From the NCBI GenBank assembly GCA_013141455.1, contig JABFQW010000015.1:23395-87394 (forward strand): a stretch of 64,000 bases of DNA, in the 5' to 3' direction. How positions within the stretch are numbered: the first letter of the stretch is position 1; every line of letters starts with the position of its first letter. This document shows positions 37,663 to 46,720 of the stretch, in pieces. The translations under genes were made by a program, and so were the position numbers. This DNA is from Bacteroidales bacterium. Lineage in GTDB: Bacteria; Bacteroidota; Bacteroidia; Bacteroidales; F082. Below the pieces are notes generated by a model that saw only the letters and a program-made list of their open reading frames with translations, was not told the origin of the DNA and did no database searches.

Positions 37663-38076
37663 CTACTCTTTTTTGAAAGTAGTTTTAATCGTGCCAAGTG
37701 GTGTCGAACTTTCAGCAGTAATTTTTCCGTCGGCCAGCTTACCAAGTTCAATTGGCTTCATATCATCCTGTTTGTAAGCATATTTGATCAAACCATTTGC
37801 TTCATCTAAAAACCAGAACAAAGTTTGTGGCTCACTGTTGGTATCAATGTAGAGCAACATGACCGAATCATTCTGAATTTTGAAGAAGACCTGTTTGTTT
37901 TCAAGCCCAACCTGACGAATCATTTCAGGACTTGCTACTTGCTCATCAAATTTAACGTCAACCGTCTCTGCTTTCCAGATTCCGATTAACTTACTCTTTG
38001 GATTTGAATTACAAGCGCTTAACGCCAAAAACAAAGCAATTATACCTATGAGCGATGCGGTTCTTAGTGATTTCAT
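37663..38076 (-). CDS. small lipoprotein, lipocalin-like
   Basis: 137 residues with a lipoprotein signal (ALFLALSAC, lipidated Cys near residue 22). The mature part, opening KLIGIWKAETVDVKF and continuing with beta-rich segments (KQVFFKIQNDSVMLLYIDT), resembles the lipocalin-like domains common in Bacteroidota lipoproteins. Divergent from the tetR gene 105 bases away, so the TetR operator could affect both. Function unknown. Confidence 0.7.
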   Translation of the reverse strand: MKSLRTASLIGIIALFLALSACNSNPKSKLIGIWKAETVDVKFDEQVASPEMIRQVGLENKQVFFKIQNDSVMLLYIDTNSEPQTLFWFLDEANGLIKYAYKQDDMKPIELGKLADGKITAESSTPLGTIKTTFKKE

Positions 38077-38109
38077 AAAAAATTATTTTCAACAAAATTA
38101 TAAAAAAGC

Positions 38110-38139
38110 TTGACATTATTCAGAATAAATCTATTTTTG
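38110..38139 (+). promoter_or_regulatory. promoter of the tetR-export operon
   Basis: TTG at 38110-38112, 19 bases, then TATTTTTG at 38132-38139. Confidence 0.65.
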
Positions 38140-38146
38140 CCAAACG

Positions 38147-38166
38147 GTTTAACCATATAGTTAAAC
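38147..38166. promoter_or_regulatory. probable TetR operator
   Basis: GTTTAAC, six bases, GTTAAAC: a perfect 7-bp inverted repeat just downstream of the -7 element and 15 bases before the tetR start codon, the usual place for an autoregulatory TetR-family operator. Confidence 0.65.
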
Positions 38167-38181
38167 TATCTGATTAATATT

Positions 38182-38784
38182 ATGACAACTGAAGAACAGA
38201 TTCTCGTAGCAGCACGTAAGGTTTTCGTTCGAAAAGGGATGGAAGGCAGCCGTATGCAGGAAATTGCTGATGAAGCCGGTATTAACAAGGCTTTACTGCA
38301 TTACTACTTCAGAAGCAAGGAGAAACTTTTCGAACAGATTTTTAAAGAAGGATTGGGTCAATTATGGCCTAAGGTTCAGGTTTCTATCGAAGAATCGGAC
38401 GGAATTTGCGAATTTGTCGAATCATTTATAGGCCATTATCTCGATACTATAAAAGAACTGCCTTATCTTCCTCAATTTATACTGCACGAAATAAACCGCG
38501 ATCCTTCGATCATTGTTTCGGTTATCAAAGGACAAGGATTGCCTTTTCCGAAAGTTCAGGCGCTGATCGATAAAGATGTAGCCGCCGGTAGAATTAAACC
38601 AATCCAACTTGAACACCTGATGGTGAATATGGTCTCAATGGTTCTGTTTCCGGTTATTGGGCAGCCTATCATTCAGGCTATACTTTTTAACAACGATTCT
38701 GAAAAATACGCGAACTTTCTTGATGAACGCAAATCGGTTGTTACATCCTTTGTTCTTCAGGCAATTGGCTCAAATACAAAATGA
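38182..38784 (+). CDS. TetR/AcrR-family transcriptional repressor
   Basis: 200 residues. N-terminal helix-turn-helix: EEQILVAARKVFVRKGMEGS then MQEIADEAGINKALLHYYFR, the canonical TetR_N motif. The C-terminal ligand domain resembles that of regulators next to YbhFSR-type exporters. It is the first gene of an eight-gene run and likely represses it by binding the inverted repeat in its own leader. The inducer is unknown. The next gene begins 3 bases after its stop. Confidence 0.9.
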   Translation: MTTEEQILVAARKVFVRKGMEGSRMQEIADEAGINKALLHYYFRSKEKLFEQIFKEGLGQLWPKVQVSIEESDGICEFVESFIGHYLDTIKELPYLPQFILHEINRDPSIIVSVIKGQGLPFPKVQALIDKDVAAGRIKPIQLEHLMVNMVSMVLFPVIGQPIIQAILFNNDSEKYANFLDERKSVVTSFVLQAIGSNTK

Positions 38785-38787
38785 TAT

Positions 38788-40074
38788 ATGAGAAATATAC
38801 TTATTGGTTTCTTTGTGTTGTTCATCACGGGTTATGATACGCAAGCCCAAACAACAAGATCAGTTTACTCACTAAATCAATTGATGGACAGTGCCATCAA
38901 CCACTTTCCGGTGAGCAGCCAGCGGTTGGTTTATGATCGCAACACACAACTGAATCAGGAAAATATTGAACAAACTTTTTATCCAACCATGCAGTTGAAT
39001 GGTCAGGTATCGTACCAGTCGGAGGTTACCCAATTGAAAATCCCGATCCAGGGTTTTACGGCTCCCGAAATGGCGAAAGACTGGTATAAACTCAACCTCG
39101 ATATCAGCCAGATGATCTATGATGGAGGCAGCCGGAAAAGCCAGCGTGAGATCGAAACATTTAATTTTAAAGGTCAGGTAAACAATGTGTTACAACAGGA
39201 GTTTCATTTTAAAGAAATGATTTCGAAAATATATTTCAGGATACTGTTGTTCGATAAAAGTATCGGTGTTTTGAAATCAAGTGCGAAGTCGCTTCAGGGA
39301 ACCCTGGATGAAATGCAGGCTGCACTGAAAGGCGGGACGATATTGCAGGCCGATGTGAACGCGATAAAAGCCGAATACCTTGGTTTATATCAAAAGATAC
39401 AGGAGGCCGAAAGTAATAAAATGGCCGCCATCGACCTGCTTTCAGTATATACCGCCGTACCGGTCAAAGCGAACGACAGTCTCCTGATCCCACCGGTTTC
39501 AGATGATTTTATCTATGTCAACCTTCGCCCCGAACTGACACAATTGAAACTGCAACAGGAGAAGTTAGGAAAGATGAAATCGCTCCTTGGTGCAAAACAG
39601 CGGCCTATTGTTCAGGCTTATGGTCAATTAGGTTATGGACGACCCGGGCTGAATATGCTCGAAGACGATTTCAAAGGCTATTATATTGCCGGTTTGAGGC
39701 TCAATTATAAATTCTGGGACTGGAATACAACCAACCGCGAGAAACAGTTGTTGGGATTACAGCAACAGGTACTGGAATCGGAAAAAGAAAACTTTGATTT
39801 AAATCTAAGAGCAAACTTTGCATCACAATTACAGGAAATTGAAAAATTAAAGAACCTGATAGAAACGGATAAAGAAATCATCGCACTACAGGAAACCGTG
39901 GTCGAAGCTTCAAAAAAAAGATTGAAAAGTGGTACAATCACTACTGCGGCCTATATTCAGGAATTTGAGAAATACACCAGGAGTCAGCTCAATTATCAAA
40001 TGAATACGATTAAATTGGTCAATGCCAATATAGATTATATGTTTTTAACCGGAAATTTTAATACCCATGAATAG
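38788..40074 (+). CDS. TolC-family outer-membrane efflux protein
   Basis: 428 residues with a signal peptide (to about residue 20, GYDTQAQ). Long helical segments and the two repeated halves with a strand region fit the OEP/TolC family: DISQMIYDGGSRKSQREIE and LRLNYKFWDWNTTNREKQL are the equivalent strand-helix positions of the two repeats. It forms the outer-membrane channel for the ABC exporter encoded downstream. Overlaps the next gene by 8 bases. Confidence 0.88.
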   Translation: MRNILIGFFVLFITGYDTQAQTTRSVYSLNQLMDSAINHFPVSSQRLVYDRNTQLNQENIEQTFYPTMQLNGQVSYQSEVTQLKIPIQGFTAPEMAKDWYKLNLDISQMIYDGGSRKSQREIETFNFKGQVNNVLQQEFHFKEMISKIYFRILLFDKSIGVLKSSAKSLQGTLDEMQAALKGGTILQADVNAIKAEYLGLYQKIQEAESNKMAAIDLLSVYTAVPVKANDSLLIPPVSDDFIYVNLRPELTQLKLQQEKLGKMKSLLGAKQRPIVQAYGQLGYGRPGLNMLEDDFKGYYIAGLRLNYKFWDWNTTNREKQLLGLQQQVLESEKENFDLNLRANFASQLQEIEKLKNLIETDKEIIALQETVVEASKKRLKSGTITTAAYIQEFEKYTRSQLNYQMNTIKLVNANIDYMFLTGNFNTHE

Positions 40075-40963
40075 ATTATTAAACCTATTGACGGTACTTC
40101 TGATACCGATCATCACCTTTACTTCATGCAACCAAAATGGTACCAGCTCGGATGCATTCGGTAATTTTGAGGCAACCGAAATCATGGTTTCAGCGCTTGC
40201 TTCAGGACAACTTACCTCTTTCAACATCCAGGAAGGCGAGTCACTCGAAGCGAACCAGGTGATCGGTTTGGTTGACACCATTGATCTTTCACTTCGTAAA
40301 GCACAGTTATTCAGCCAGAAACAAGCAATACTTTCAAGGATGGTTGCGGTGAATGCCCAGATAGCAGTGAATGACCAACAACTCGTAAATGCCCGGGTCG
40401 ATCAGGAACGGATTCACAATTTATTGGCTGACAGAGCGGCCACGGTCAAACAAAAAGATGATATTGATGGCAGCATCAAACTTATTGAAAGGCAGATGGC
40501 TGCGACGAGGGCACAATTGGAAAGTATCAGAAGTGAAGCAACAGCACTCGACAGCCAGGTTACACAGATAAACGAGTCCATCCGCAAATCGACCATCATC
40601 AACCCCCAAAAAGGAACGGTACTTTCGAAATATGCAGAACCCGGCGAAGTTATAAGTTTCGGCAAACCTTTGTATAAATTGGCCGACCTGAGTGTACTCG
40701 AACTAAAAGTGTATGTCAGTGGCGGTCAGCTTTCAAATTTCGCCATTGGCGATGAGGTGGATGTAATCATCGATAAGAGCAAAAACGAACTGGCACAATT
40801 GAAAGGGAAAGTGAGCTGGATTTCATCGACTGCCGAATTTACTCCAAAAACAATACAAACACGCGATGAAAGGGTGGAGTTGGTTTACGCAGCCAAAGTG
40901 AGGGTCAATAACAACGGTCAACTTAAGATTGGTATGCCTGGTGAAATATTATTTAAACGATAA
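40067..40963 (+). CDS. HlyD-family periplasmic adaptor lipoprotein
   Basis: 298 residues. The N-terminal signal ends at a lipobox-like TFTSC, so it is probably a lipoprotein. A biotinyl-lipoyl-like half motif (SALASGQLTSFNIQEGESLEANQVIGLVD) is followed by a long coiled-coil hairpin (about 85-185) and the returning strand PQKGTVLSKYAEPGEVI, then a beta-barrel domain. It links the inner-membrane ABC permeases to the TolC channel. Same layout as YbhG/HlyD adaptors. Confidence 0.9.
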   Translation: MNRLLNLLTVLLIPIITFTSCNQNGTSSDAFGNFEATEIMVSALASGQLTSFNIQEGESLEANQVIGLVDTIDLSLRKAQLFSQKQAILSRMVAVNAQIAVNDQQLVNARVDQERIHNLLADRAATVKQKDDIDGSIKLIERQMAATRAQLESIRSEATALDSQVTQINESIRKSTIINPQKGTVLSKYAEPGEVISFGKPLYKLADLSVLELKVYVSGGQLSNFAIGDEVDVIIDKSKNELAQLKGKVSWISSTAEFTPKTIQTRDERVELVYAAKVRVNNNGQLKIGMPGEILFKR

Positions 40964-41046
40964 CCACCCTGATTGCTTCTCATTTGAGCGATTGTTGTAA
41001 TATTGAAAATTAATTAATCACTCATTATTAACTAAATTACAATTTT

Positions 41047-41505
41047 ATGAAAAAAGTTACCTTTTTCCTGTCGATGATTGTGTTTGTTTTATTGACAGCG
41101 CCACAAATGAAAGCTCAGAAAGCAAGTGATATTCTGGGTGTTTGGCTGAATGCCGACAAAGATGCCCATATTGAAGTATATCAACAGGGAAATCAATATT
41201 TCGGTAAGATAATCTGGATGAAAGAGCCTATCGATCCTGCAACCGGTAAACCCAAACTCGATGTTTTAAATCCTGATGTTAGTTTACAAAGCAGACCAAA
41301 AATGGGATTGGTTTTATTATCCAATTTTGTTTTCGACGAAGATGAGTGGACCGACGGTGAAATTTATGATCCGAAAAGTGGAAAAACGTATAGTTGTTAT
41401 ATGGAGTTTGAAGACGAAAATGATCCTAATACACTAAAGATCAGAGGCTATATTGGCGTTAGCCTCATTGGTAAAACAACCTACTGGACAAGGGTAAAAA
41501 AATAA
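41047..41505 (+). CDS. DUF2147 secreted protein
   Basis: 152 residues with a signal peptide (to about residue 23, PQMKAQ). DILGVWLNADKDAHIEVYQQ, YFGKIIWMKEP and the closing LRGYIGVSLIGKTTYWTRVK-like strand (here IRGYIGVSLIGKTTYWTRV) identify the DUF2147 family of beta-rich periplasmic proteins. Its presence between the adaptor and the ATPases (83 bases after the former, 6 before the latter) is unusual for this kind of exporter and suggests a periplasmic accessory role, by position only. Confidence 0.88.
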   Translation: MKKVTFFLSMIVFVLLTAPQMKAQKASDILGVWLNADKDAHIEVYQQGNQYFGKIIWMKEPIDPATGKPKLDVLNPDVSLQSRPKMGLVLLSNFVFDEDEWTDGEIYDPKSGKTYSCYMEFEDENDPNTLKIRGYIGVSLIGKTTYWTRVKK

Positions 41506-41511
41506 ATCAGG

Positions 41512-42459
41512 ATGAACAAGGGTGCAGTAATCCTTCAAGACATAACAAAATCGTATAAAACAGTGAAGGCATTGACCGAAATCAATGTCTCGATTGAAAA
41601 AGGAGAACTGTTTGGTTTTATTGGTCCCGATGGGGCCGGTAAAACCACCTTGTTCCGCATCCTCACCACTTTATTAAATCCGGATACCGGAACGGCCACT
41701 GTTGCAGGATTCAATACCATAACCGATTATAAAGCCATTCGTAAAATCGTAGGGTATATGCCCGGAAGATTTTCACTGTATCAGGATTTGACGGTTGAAG
41801 AAAACCTAAAATTTTTCGCCAGCATTTATAAATCCACGATCGAAGAGAACTATCACCTGATATCAGATATCTACCGTCATATTGAACCCTTCAAACACCG
41901 TAAAGCCGCTCAACTGTCGGGTGGCATGAAACAGAAACTTGCGCTCTCGTGTGCGCTGATTCATAAACCGGAAGTACTTTTTCTGGATGAGCCAACCACA
42001 GGTGTTGATGCTGTTTCGCGAATGGAATTTTGGGAGATGCTGAAAAAACTGCGTTCACAGGGAATCACGATTCTGGTTTCGACACCCTATATGGACGAAG
42101 CTGCTTTGTGCGACCGCGTTGCCCTGATGCAAAACGGTCATCTGATGGCCATTGACACTCCCGATGCAATTATCAAGGCTTTCGGATTAACAATATATGC
42201 AGTAAAATCGAATAAGATGTTTCAGTTACTTACTGATCTTCAATCGATTCAGGAAACGGAAGCTGTTTATCGTTTCGGCGATGTGGTTCATTACTTAAAC
42301 AAATCATCCTCCTTCGACCCGGCGAAAATCAGCCAACATCTCATAAAGGCCGCTCATACCGAAATTATTGTGAAACAAACAGTTCCGACGATTGAAGACA
42401 GTTTCATGCTGAATATGCGGAAGTCGGACAGCTTTAATACCCAGGGAAATGACAACTGA
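41512..42459 (+). CDS. ABC transporter ATP-binding protein (YbhF N-half type)
   Basis: 315 residues. Walker A GPDGAGKTT, signature LSGGMKQKL, Walker B LFLDEPTTGVD, followed by the His-loop region (here STPYMDEA, where the usual switch His is replaced by Pro-Tyr context). After about residue 215 it has the C-terminal extension seen in drug-exporter NBDs. With the next gene it corresponds to the two fused halves of E. coli YbhF. The last 11 bases overlap the next gene. Confidence 0.92.
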   Translation: MNKGAVILQDITKSYKTVKALTEINVSIEKGELFGFIGPDGAGKTTLFRILTTLLNPDTGTATVAGFNTITDYKAIRKIVGYMPGRFSLYQDLTVEENLKFFASIYKSTIEENYHLISDIYRHIEPFKHRKAAQLSGGMKQKLALSCALIHKPEVLFLDEPTTGVDAVSRMEFWEMLKKLRSQGITILVSTPYMDEAALCDRVALMQNGHLMAIDTPDAIIKAFGLTIYAVKSNKMFQLLTDLQSIQETEAVYRFGDVVHYLNKSSSFDPAKISQHLIKAAHTEIIVKQTVPTIEDSFMLNMRKSDSFNTQGNDN

Positions 42460-43198
42460 CCGGCAAAATGTGATTGAGGTAAAAAACTTAGTTAAAAAGT
42501 TCGGGAACTTCATTGCAAACGATCATTTAACTTTTGAGGTGAAGCAAGGCGAAATATTTGGCTTTCTGGGAGCCAATGGCGCTGGTAAAACCACCGCGAT
42601 CAAGATTTTATGTGGACTGCAATCACCTACTTCAGGTGAAATAAAAGTCGCAGGTTTTGATGTATATCACCAAACCAACCTGATAAAAAGAAATATTGGC
42701 TATATGAGCCAAAAGTTTTCGTTGTATGAAGACCTTACCGTGAGTCAGAATTTTGAGTTTTATGGTGGAATTTACGGTTTAACCCGAAAACAGATCAAAG
42801 AAAGGACAGCGTATTTCCTCAAAAAACTCGAGATTACACATGTTGCCGGTAAAATTCTAAAGGAAATTCCGTTAGGTTGGAAACAAAAATTAGCCTTTTC
42901 GGTGGCGATACTCCATCATCCAAAAATCGTTTTCCTCGATGAACCAACCGGTGGTGTCGATCCGGTTACACGGAGGCAGTTTTGGGAAATGATATACGAA
43001 GCGGCTAATGATGGGATAACTGTTTTTGTTACAACACATTATATGGATGAAGCAGAATATTGTGAACGCGTCTCCATCATGGTTGACGGTCGTATTGAGG
43101 CGCTCGATACCCCTGCCGGATTAAAACAAAAATTCGGGGTAAACAGCATGAATGAAGTATTTATTCGCCTTGCAAGGGCACAATCGGCCGAACAATGA
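42449..43198 (+). CDS. ABC transporter ATP-binding protein (YbhF C-half type)
   Basis: 249 residues. Walker A GANGAGKTT and Walker B VFLDEPTGGVD are intact and the switch His is present (VTTHYMDEA), but the ABC signature is degenerate: EIPLGWKQKL in place of LSGGQ. Together with the first ATPase, which has a good signature and a weak switch region, it would form an asymmetric pair with one consensus and one degenerate site. Overlaps both neighbours, so translational coupling is likely. Confidence 0.9.
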   Translation: MTTDRQNVIEVKNLVKKFGNFIANDHLTFEVKQGEIFGFLGANGAGKTTAIKILCGLQSPTSGEIKVAGFDVYHQTNLIKRNIGYMSQKFSLYEDLTVSQNFEFYGGIYGLTRKQIKERTAYFLKKLEITHVAGKILKEIPLGWKQKLAFSVAILHHPKIVFLDEPTGGVDPVTRRQFWEMIYEAANDGITVFVTTHYMDEAEYCERVSIMVDGRIEALDTPAGLKQKFGVNSMNEVFIRLARAQSAEQ

Positions 43199-44292
43199 AA
43201 GGTTTTATCATAAAGGAGTTTCTGCATATCTTTCGTGATCTGCGCACCATGTTGATTTTATTCGGCATGCCGGTTGCACAGGTATTGTTGTTTGGTTTTG
43301 CCATCACCAACGAGATAAACCATGCAAACATTGCCATTCTCGATCAGGCGAAAGATGAAATAAGCATGAAAATAACCGAGAAAATACTCTCATCCGGCTA
43401 TTTTGATTTAAAAGCAGTGTTATACCATCCCAATGAAATTGAACCTGCCTTCAGCAAAGGTGAAATCAAGGAAGTAATTGTTTTTGAACCAGGTTTTGGA
43501 CAGAGGCTTGAGAAGGAAGGGAAAGCCAATCTGCAAATCATCACCGATGCATCGGATCCCAACACCGCCAACTTACTCTTCAATTATACCTCCGGTATCG
43601 TGCGCGACTACTCACGCGAAATGATGGAAAACAAAAAACCACCATTGCAGATATCAATCGAATCAACCATGATTTATAATCCTGAATTAAAGGGGGTTTT
43701 TATGTTTGTTCCGGGTACAATAACCATTTTATTGATGCTTGTTTCGGCCATGATGACTTCCATCTCTATCGCCCGCGAAAAAGAACTTGGAACCATGGAA
43801 GTGTTATTGGTTTCGCCTTTAAAACCCATCCAGATCATTGTCGGTAAGGTTCTTCCCTACATACTTTTATCATTCATCAATGCCATTGTCATCCTGACTT
43901 TGGCTTTCACCGTTTTCGGGATGCCAATCAACGGGAGCATATTGTTTTTGCTTTTGGAGAGCATATTATTCATCGTGATGGCGCTTTCGATGGGGATTTT
44001 TATTTCAACCGTAAGCCAAACACAGCAGCAGGCAATGCTACTATCGATGTTTGTGCTGATGCTCCCAACGATTTTACTCTCCGGTTTTATTTTTCCGGTT
44101 GAGAATATGCCGCTCCCCTTGCAGATATTAAGCAATATCATGCCCAGTAAATGGTTCATTATCATCGTGAAAAGCATCATGATTAAGGGATTGGGAATCG
44201 CCTATGTGTGGAAAGAAACACTCGTTCTATTTGGAATGACAGTATTTTTTATCGTGCTGAGTGTGAAAAAATTTAACATCCGATTGGGTTAA
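43195..44292 (+). CDS. ABC-2 type permease (YbhS/YbhR-like)
   Basis: 365 residues. One N-terminal membrane helix, a large extracytoplasmic domain (about 45-170), then five helices; SIAREKELGTMEVLLVSPLK is the conserved ABC-2 coupling segment and FPVENMPLPLQILSNIMPSKW the late-loop signature. Pairs with the next permease as a heterodimer. Starts 4 bases before the end of the ATPase gene. Confidence 0.92.
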   Translation: MKGFIIKEFLHIFRDLRTMLILFGMPVAQVLLFGFAITNEINHANIAILDQAKDEISMKITEKILSSGYFDLKAVLYHPNEIEPAFSKGEIKEVIVFEPGFGQRLEKEGKANLQIITDASDPNTANLLFNYTSGIVRDYSREMMENKKPPLQISIESTMIYNPELKGVFMFVPGTITILLMLVSAMMTSISIAREKELGTMEVLLVSPLKPIQIIVGKVLPYILLSFINAIVILTLAFTVFGMPINGSILFLLLESILFIVMALSMGIFISTVSQTQQQAMLLSMFVLMLPTILLSGFIFPVENMPLPLQILSNIMPSKWFIIIVKSIMIKGLGIAYVWKETLVLFGMTVFFIVLSVKKFNIRLG

Positions 44293-44303
44293 ATGAACTG
44301 ATA

Positions 44304-45416
44304 ATGAGAACTATACTCTATATACTGCAAAAAGAATTCAGACAGATTTTTCGCGAAAAAGCGATGCTTGTCATCATCGTGGTGATACCGATGTTTCAAT
44401 TACTCATACTTTCATTTACTGCAACATTTGAAATCAAAAACACGAATATCGCGATTCTCGATCATGATCATTCGGTTGAATCGCGTAGGCTGATCAGTAA
44501 GTTCGACGGATCACCATTTTTTACGATTGATTCATTTTATGAGAGTTACGATCAGGGTGTTGAGGCGTTGAAAAGCGGAAAGACCCACCAATTACTCATC
44601 ATCCAACCCAATTTTGAAAGTGACTTACAACGCGATGGAAAAGGAAAAGTGATGCTTATTACGGATGCCATCAACGGAAGCGCGGCAAGCATAATGAATG
44701 CCTATGCCCATGCCATCCTGTTCGATTTCAACAGACAGATGCTCATCGACCAATATCCGAATCTTAATCTGAATGATCCTATTCAAATCACGGTTTCGAA
44801 CTGGTATAACCCGCGCCTCAATTATATCACATACATGGTTCCCGGTATATTGGTGTTGCTTGTGACCATCATCGGAATGTTCTTATCCGGGATGAATGTA
44901 GTGAAAGAGAAGGAGTTAGGCACCATTGAACAGATAAATGTGACACCGATCAAGAAATATCAGTTCATCATAGGCAAGCTGCTTCCTTTCTGGATCATCG
45001 CGATGTTTGAATTCTCGTTAGGACTGTTTTTGGCACGCTTTGTATTTGGCGTTCCTATGCTTGGCAGTCTGGCGCTGCAGTTGGGAACCGTGTCGGTGTA
45101 TCTGATTGTCGTACTGGCTTTCGGCCTGTTTGTATCAACCGTTACCGACACCATGCAGCAGGCCATGTTCATTTCCTGGTTTTTCATGGTAATTTTTATT
45201 CTGATGAGCGGCCTATTTACTCCTGTTGAGAGTATGCCCGATTGGGCCCAAACCGTGAATAAAATAAACCCGATTGCTTATTTCATTCAGATTAACCGGA
45301 TGATCATGCTCAAAGGCTCGGTTTTCAGCGATTTCACCCGACAGTTTTATTCATTAGTAGTGTATGCGGTGCTCATGCTGAGTTTATCGGTGTGGCGATA
45401 CCGGAAAGTAGCGTAA
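44304..45416 (+). CDS. ABC-2 type permease (YbhS/YbhR-like)
   Basis: 370 residues, same topology as the preceding permease. NVVKEKELGTIEQINVTPIK is the coupling segment, and FTPVESMPDWAQTVNKINPI the late-loop motif. Last gene of the TetR-controlled exporter operon. Substrate unknown; relatives export drugs, lipids or Na+. Downstream, coding sequence gives way to short repeats. Confidence 0.92.
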   Translation: MRTILYILQKEFRQIFREKAMLVIIVVIPMFQLLILSFTATFEIKNTNIAILDHDHSVESRRLISKFDGSPFFTIDSFYESYDQGVEALKSGKTHQLLIIQPNFESDLQRDGKGKVMLITDAINGSAASIMNAYAHAILFDFNRQMLIDQYPNLNLNDPIQITVSNWYNPRLNYITYMVPGILVLLVTIIGMFLSGMNVVKEKELGTIEQINVTPIKKYQFIIGKLLPFWIIAMFEFSLGLFLARFVFGVPMLGSLALQLGTVSVYLIVVLAFGLFVSTVTDTMQQAMFISWFFMVIFILMSGLFTPVESMPDWAQTVNKINPIAYFIQINRMIMLKGSVFSDFTRQFYSLVVYAVLMLSLSVWRYRKVA

Positions 45417-45437
45417 ATTGAATGCAAAATGCAGAAT

Positions 45438-45634
45438 GCATCCCGCACGTGCGGGAGCAAAATAAAAAAATCAAAATGCAAAATGCAAATGGCAAAATGC
45501 AAATGGTAAAATGAAAAGCAAAATGCAAATGGCAAAATGCAAATGTTTTCACTGATACATTGTTAATCTGTATTATGCATCAAATTCGCGAAGGAATTTT
45601 CAATTTGCATTTTGCTCCCGCACGTGCGGGATGC
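45438..45634. repeat. inverted pair of TCCCGCACGTGCGGGA palindromes with AAATGC repeats
   Basis: GCATCCCGCACGTGCGGGAG and its following CAAAAT (45438-45463) return as exact reverse complement at 45609-45634. Each contains a perfect 16-base palindrome. Between them are short tandem AAATGCAAATGGC-like units (about 45475-45545). The same palindrome recurs twice at 51019-51079 on the far side of the cassette array. Confidence 0.75.
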
Positions 45635-45697
45635 TATTTGAATTTTAAATTACTTTTTCCATGAGGTCCGGTAGTAAGTAAAACTATTTTAGGTTAG

Positions 45698-45840
45698 GGT
45701 CATTCAGTTGCAAGGCTCAGGACGTTGAGTTTGGGTTTGCACTTTCAATGGCAAGGCTCAGGACGTTGTGTTTGGGTTTGCACATTCAGTAGCAAGGCTC
45801 AGGACGTTGTGTTTGGGTTTGCACATTCAGTGGCAAGGCT
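45698..45840. repeat. 41-bp tandem repeats, array 1 (3 units plus a partial)
   Basis: Contiguous units of the form TCAGGACGTTGTGTTTGGG... with CACATTCAGTGGCAAGGC at the end, period 41, no spacers. The array is followed by about 230 bases that are homologous to the sequence following array 2 (47178-47410). Confidence 0.85.
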
Positions 45841-45935
45841 AAAAAGTCCGTTGGATAATTTGGATTTCTGAAATAAGTCTTCTACATTTGGTGTATTGTT
45901 TCGATGAGGCAAACGATAGAAACCAATCAATGATC

Positions 45936-46031
45936 ATGAATACAAGCGGATTTTATAGAGATGAACACGGAAAAGGTGCTGATTTTGTTAGTTTTATCGC
46001 TTGTTTAGCTGATTTAAACATGCCGGTATAA
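45936..46031 (+). other. short ORF (31 codons), homologous to 47272-47409
   Basis: Begins MNTSGFYRDEHGKGADFVSF. The aligned ORF in the second block begins MNTIGFYMDEHRKSADFVSF. The differences between the copies are mostly amino-acid changing, which gives no sign of protein-level selection, so this may be only conserved DNA. Confidence 0.25.
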
Positions 46032-46059
46032 ACAGGAAATAACTACCACATCATGTATA

Positions 46060-46078
46060 GCGATTTGTTGGCAGCAAG
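46060..46078 (+). other. attC-like right half (truncated first site)
   Basis: GCGATTTGTTGGCAGC marks the boundary of the first complete cassette. The preceding block (45698-46066) resembles the right part of the site at 46786-47413, but its left core is not found. Confidence 0.5.
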
Positions 46079-46110
46079 TGTAACAAGACGACAACGTAAC
46101 ATAATTTGAA

Positions 46111-46458
46111 ATGAAGATAATAATTACAATACTCGGACTTTTAAACGGTGGCTTTATGCTTCTTGACGGAATTTTTGTAACAGTCAAGGGGAAATACATT
46201 GGACCTGAAAAACCCGGACCTTGGGCTGAAATTTTTTATAAAATGAACGTTGACGTTTTTAAACTTGGGTGGCTTTTTATTTTGTATGGACTACTTTGGC
46301 TTATATGGATTTATGCCTTATGGACAAGCAAAGAATGGACTTACACACTTGGACTAATAATTAGTATATTAACAATGTGGTATTTGCCGGTTGGGACATT
46401 GATTTCCATTATCGTTTTAGCAACACTTTTGTTTTGGAGCCATAAAATCGGGCTATGA
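46111..46458 (+). CDS. small integral membrane protein, cassette cargo
   Basis: 115 residues with three or four hydrophobic helices (about 1-25, 48-70, 77-95, 96-113). It starts 44 bases after the cassette boundary at 46067. No family recognised. Its stop codon overlaps the start of a second, broken gene (ATGA), so the two were once translated together. Confidence 0.65.
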   Translation: MKIIITILGLLNGGFMLLDGIFVTVKGKYIGPEKPGPWAEIFYKMNVDVFKLGWLFILYGLLWLIWIYALWTSKEWTYTLGLIISILTMWYLPVGTLISIIVLATLLFWSHKIGL

Positions 46459-46720
46459 AGGTATTTATCATTGACTTTTCAAACGATACAGAAATCGAAA
46501 AAATAATTTCGCAAGACATAGAAATTCATAGAGAAAATATTGATGGTGGACGGGGCATACAAGTCAATTAGCGAGATAATGCCTGACCTAATATTGGTAA
46601 ACTTTAATAAAAAACCGAGTCACGGATTACAAACAGCAATATCAGTAAGACAAAGAAAAAAGACATCGCAAATACCAATAATATTTATATGCAACGACCA
46701 AGAAAAAATGATAAAATGAA
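46455..46720 (+). pseudogene. frameshifted receiver-like gene, cassette cargo
   Basis: The frame from 46455 (MKVFIIDFSNDTEIEKII) stops at 46571. A second frame overlapping near 46540 continues with a plausible remainder: SISEIMPDLILVNFNKKPSH and RQRKKTSQIPIIFICNDQEK, ending at TGA about 46720. The (P)DLI(L)VN and IPIIFI strands resemble a response-regulator receiver fold without a clear phospho-acceptor Asp. A single frameshift around 46540-46550 would join the two. Confidence 0.6.
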
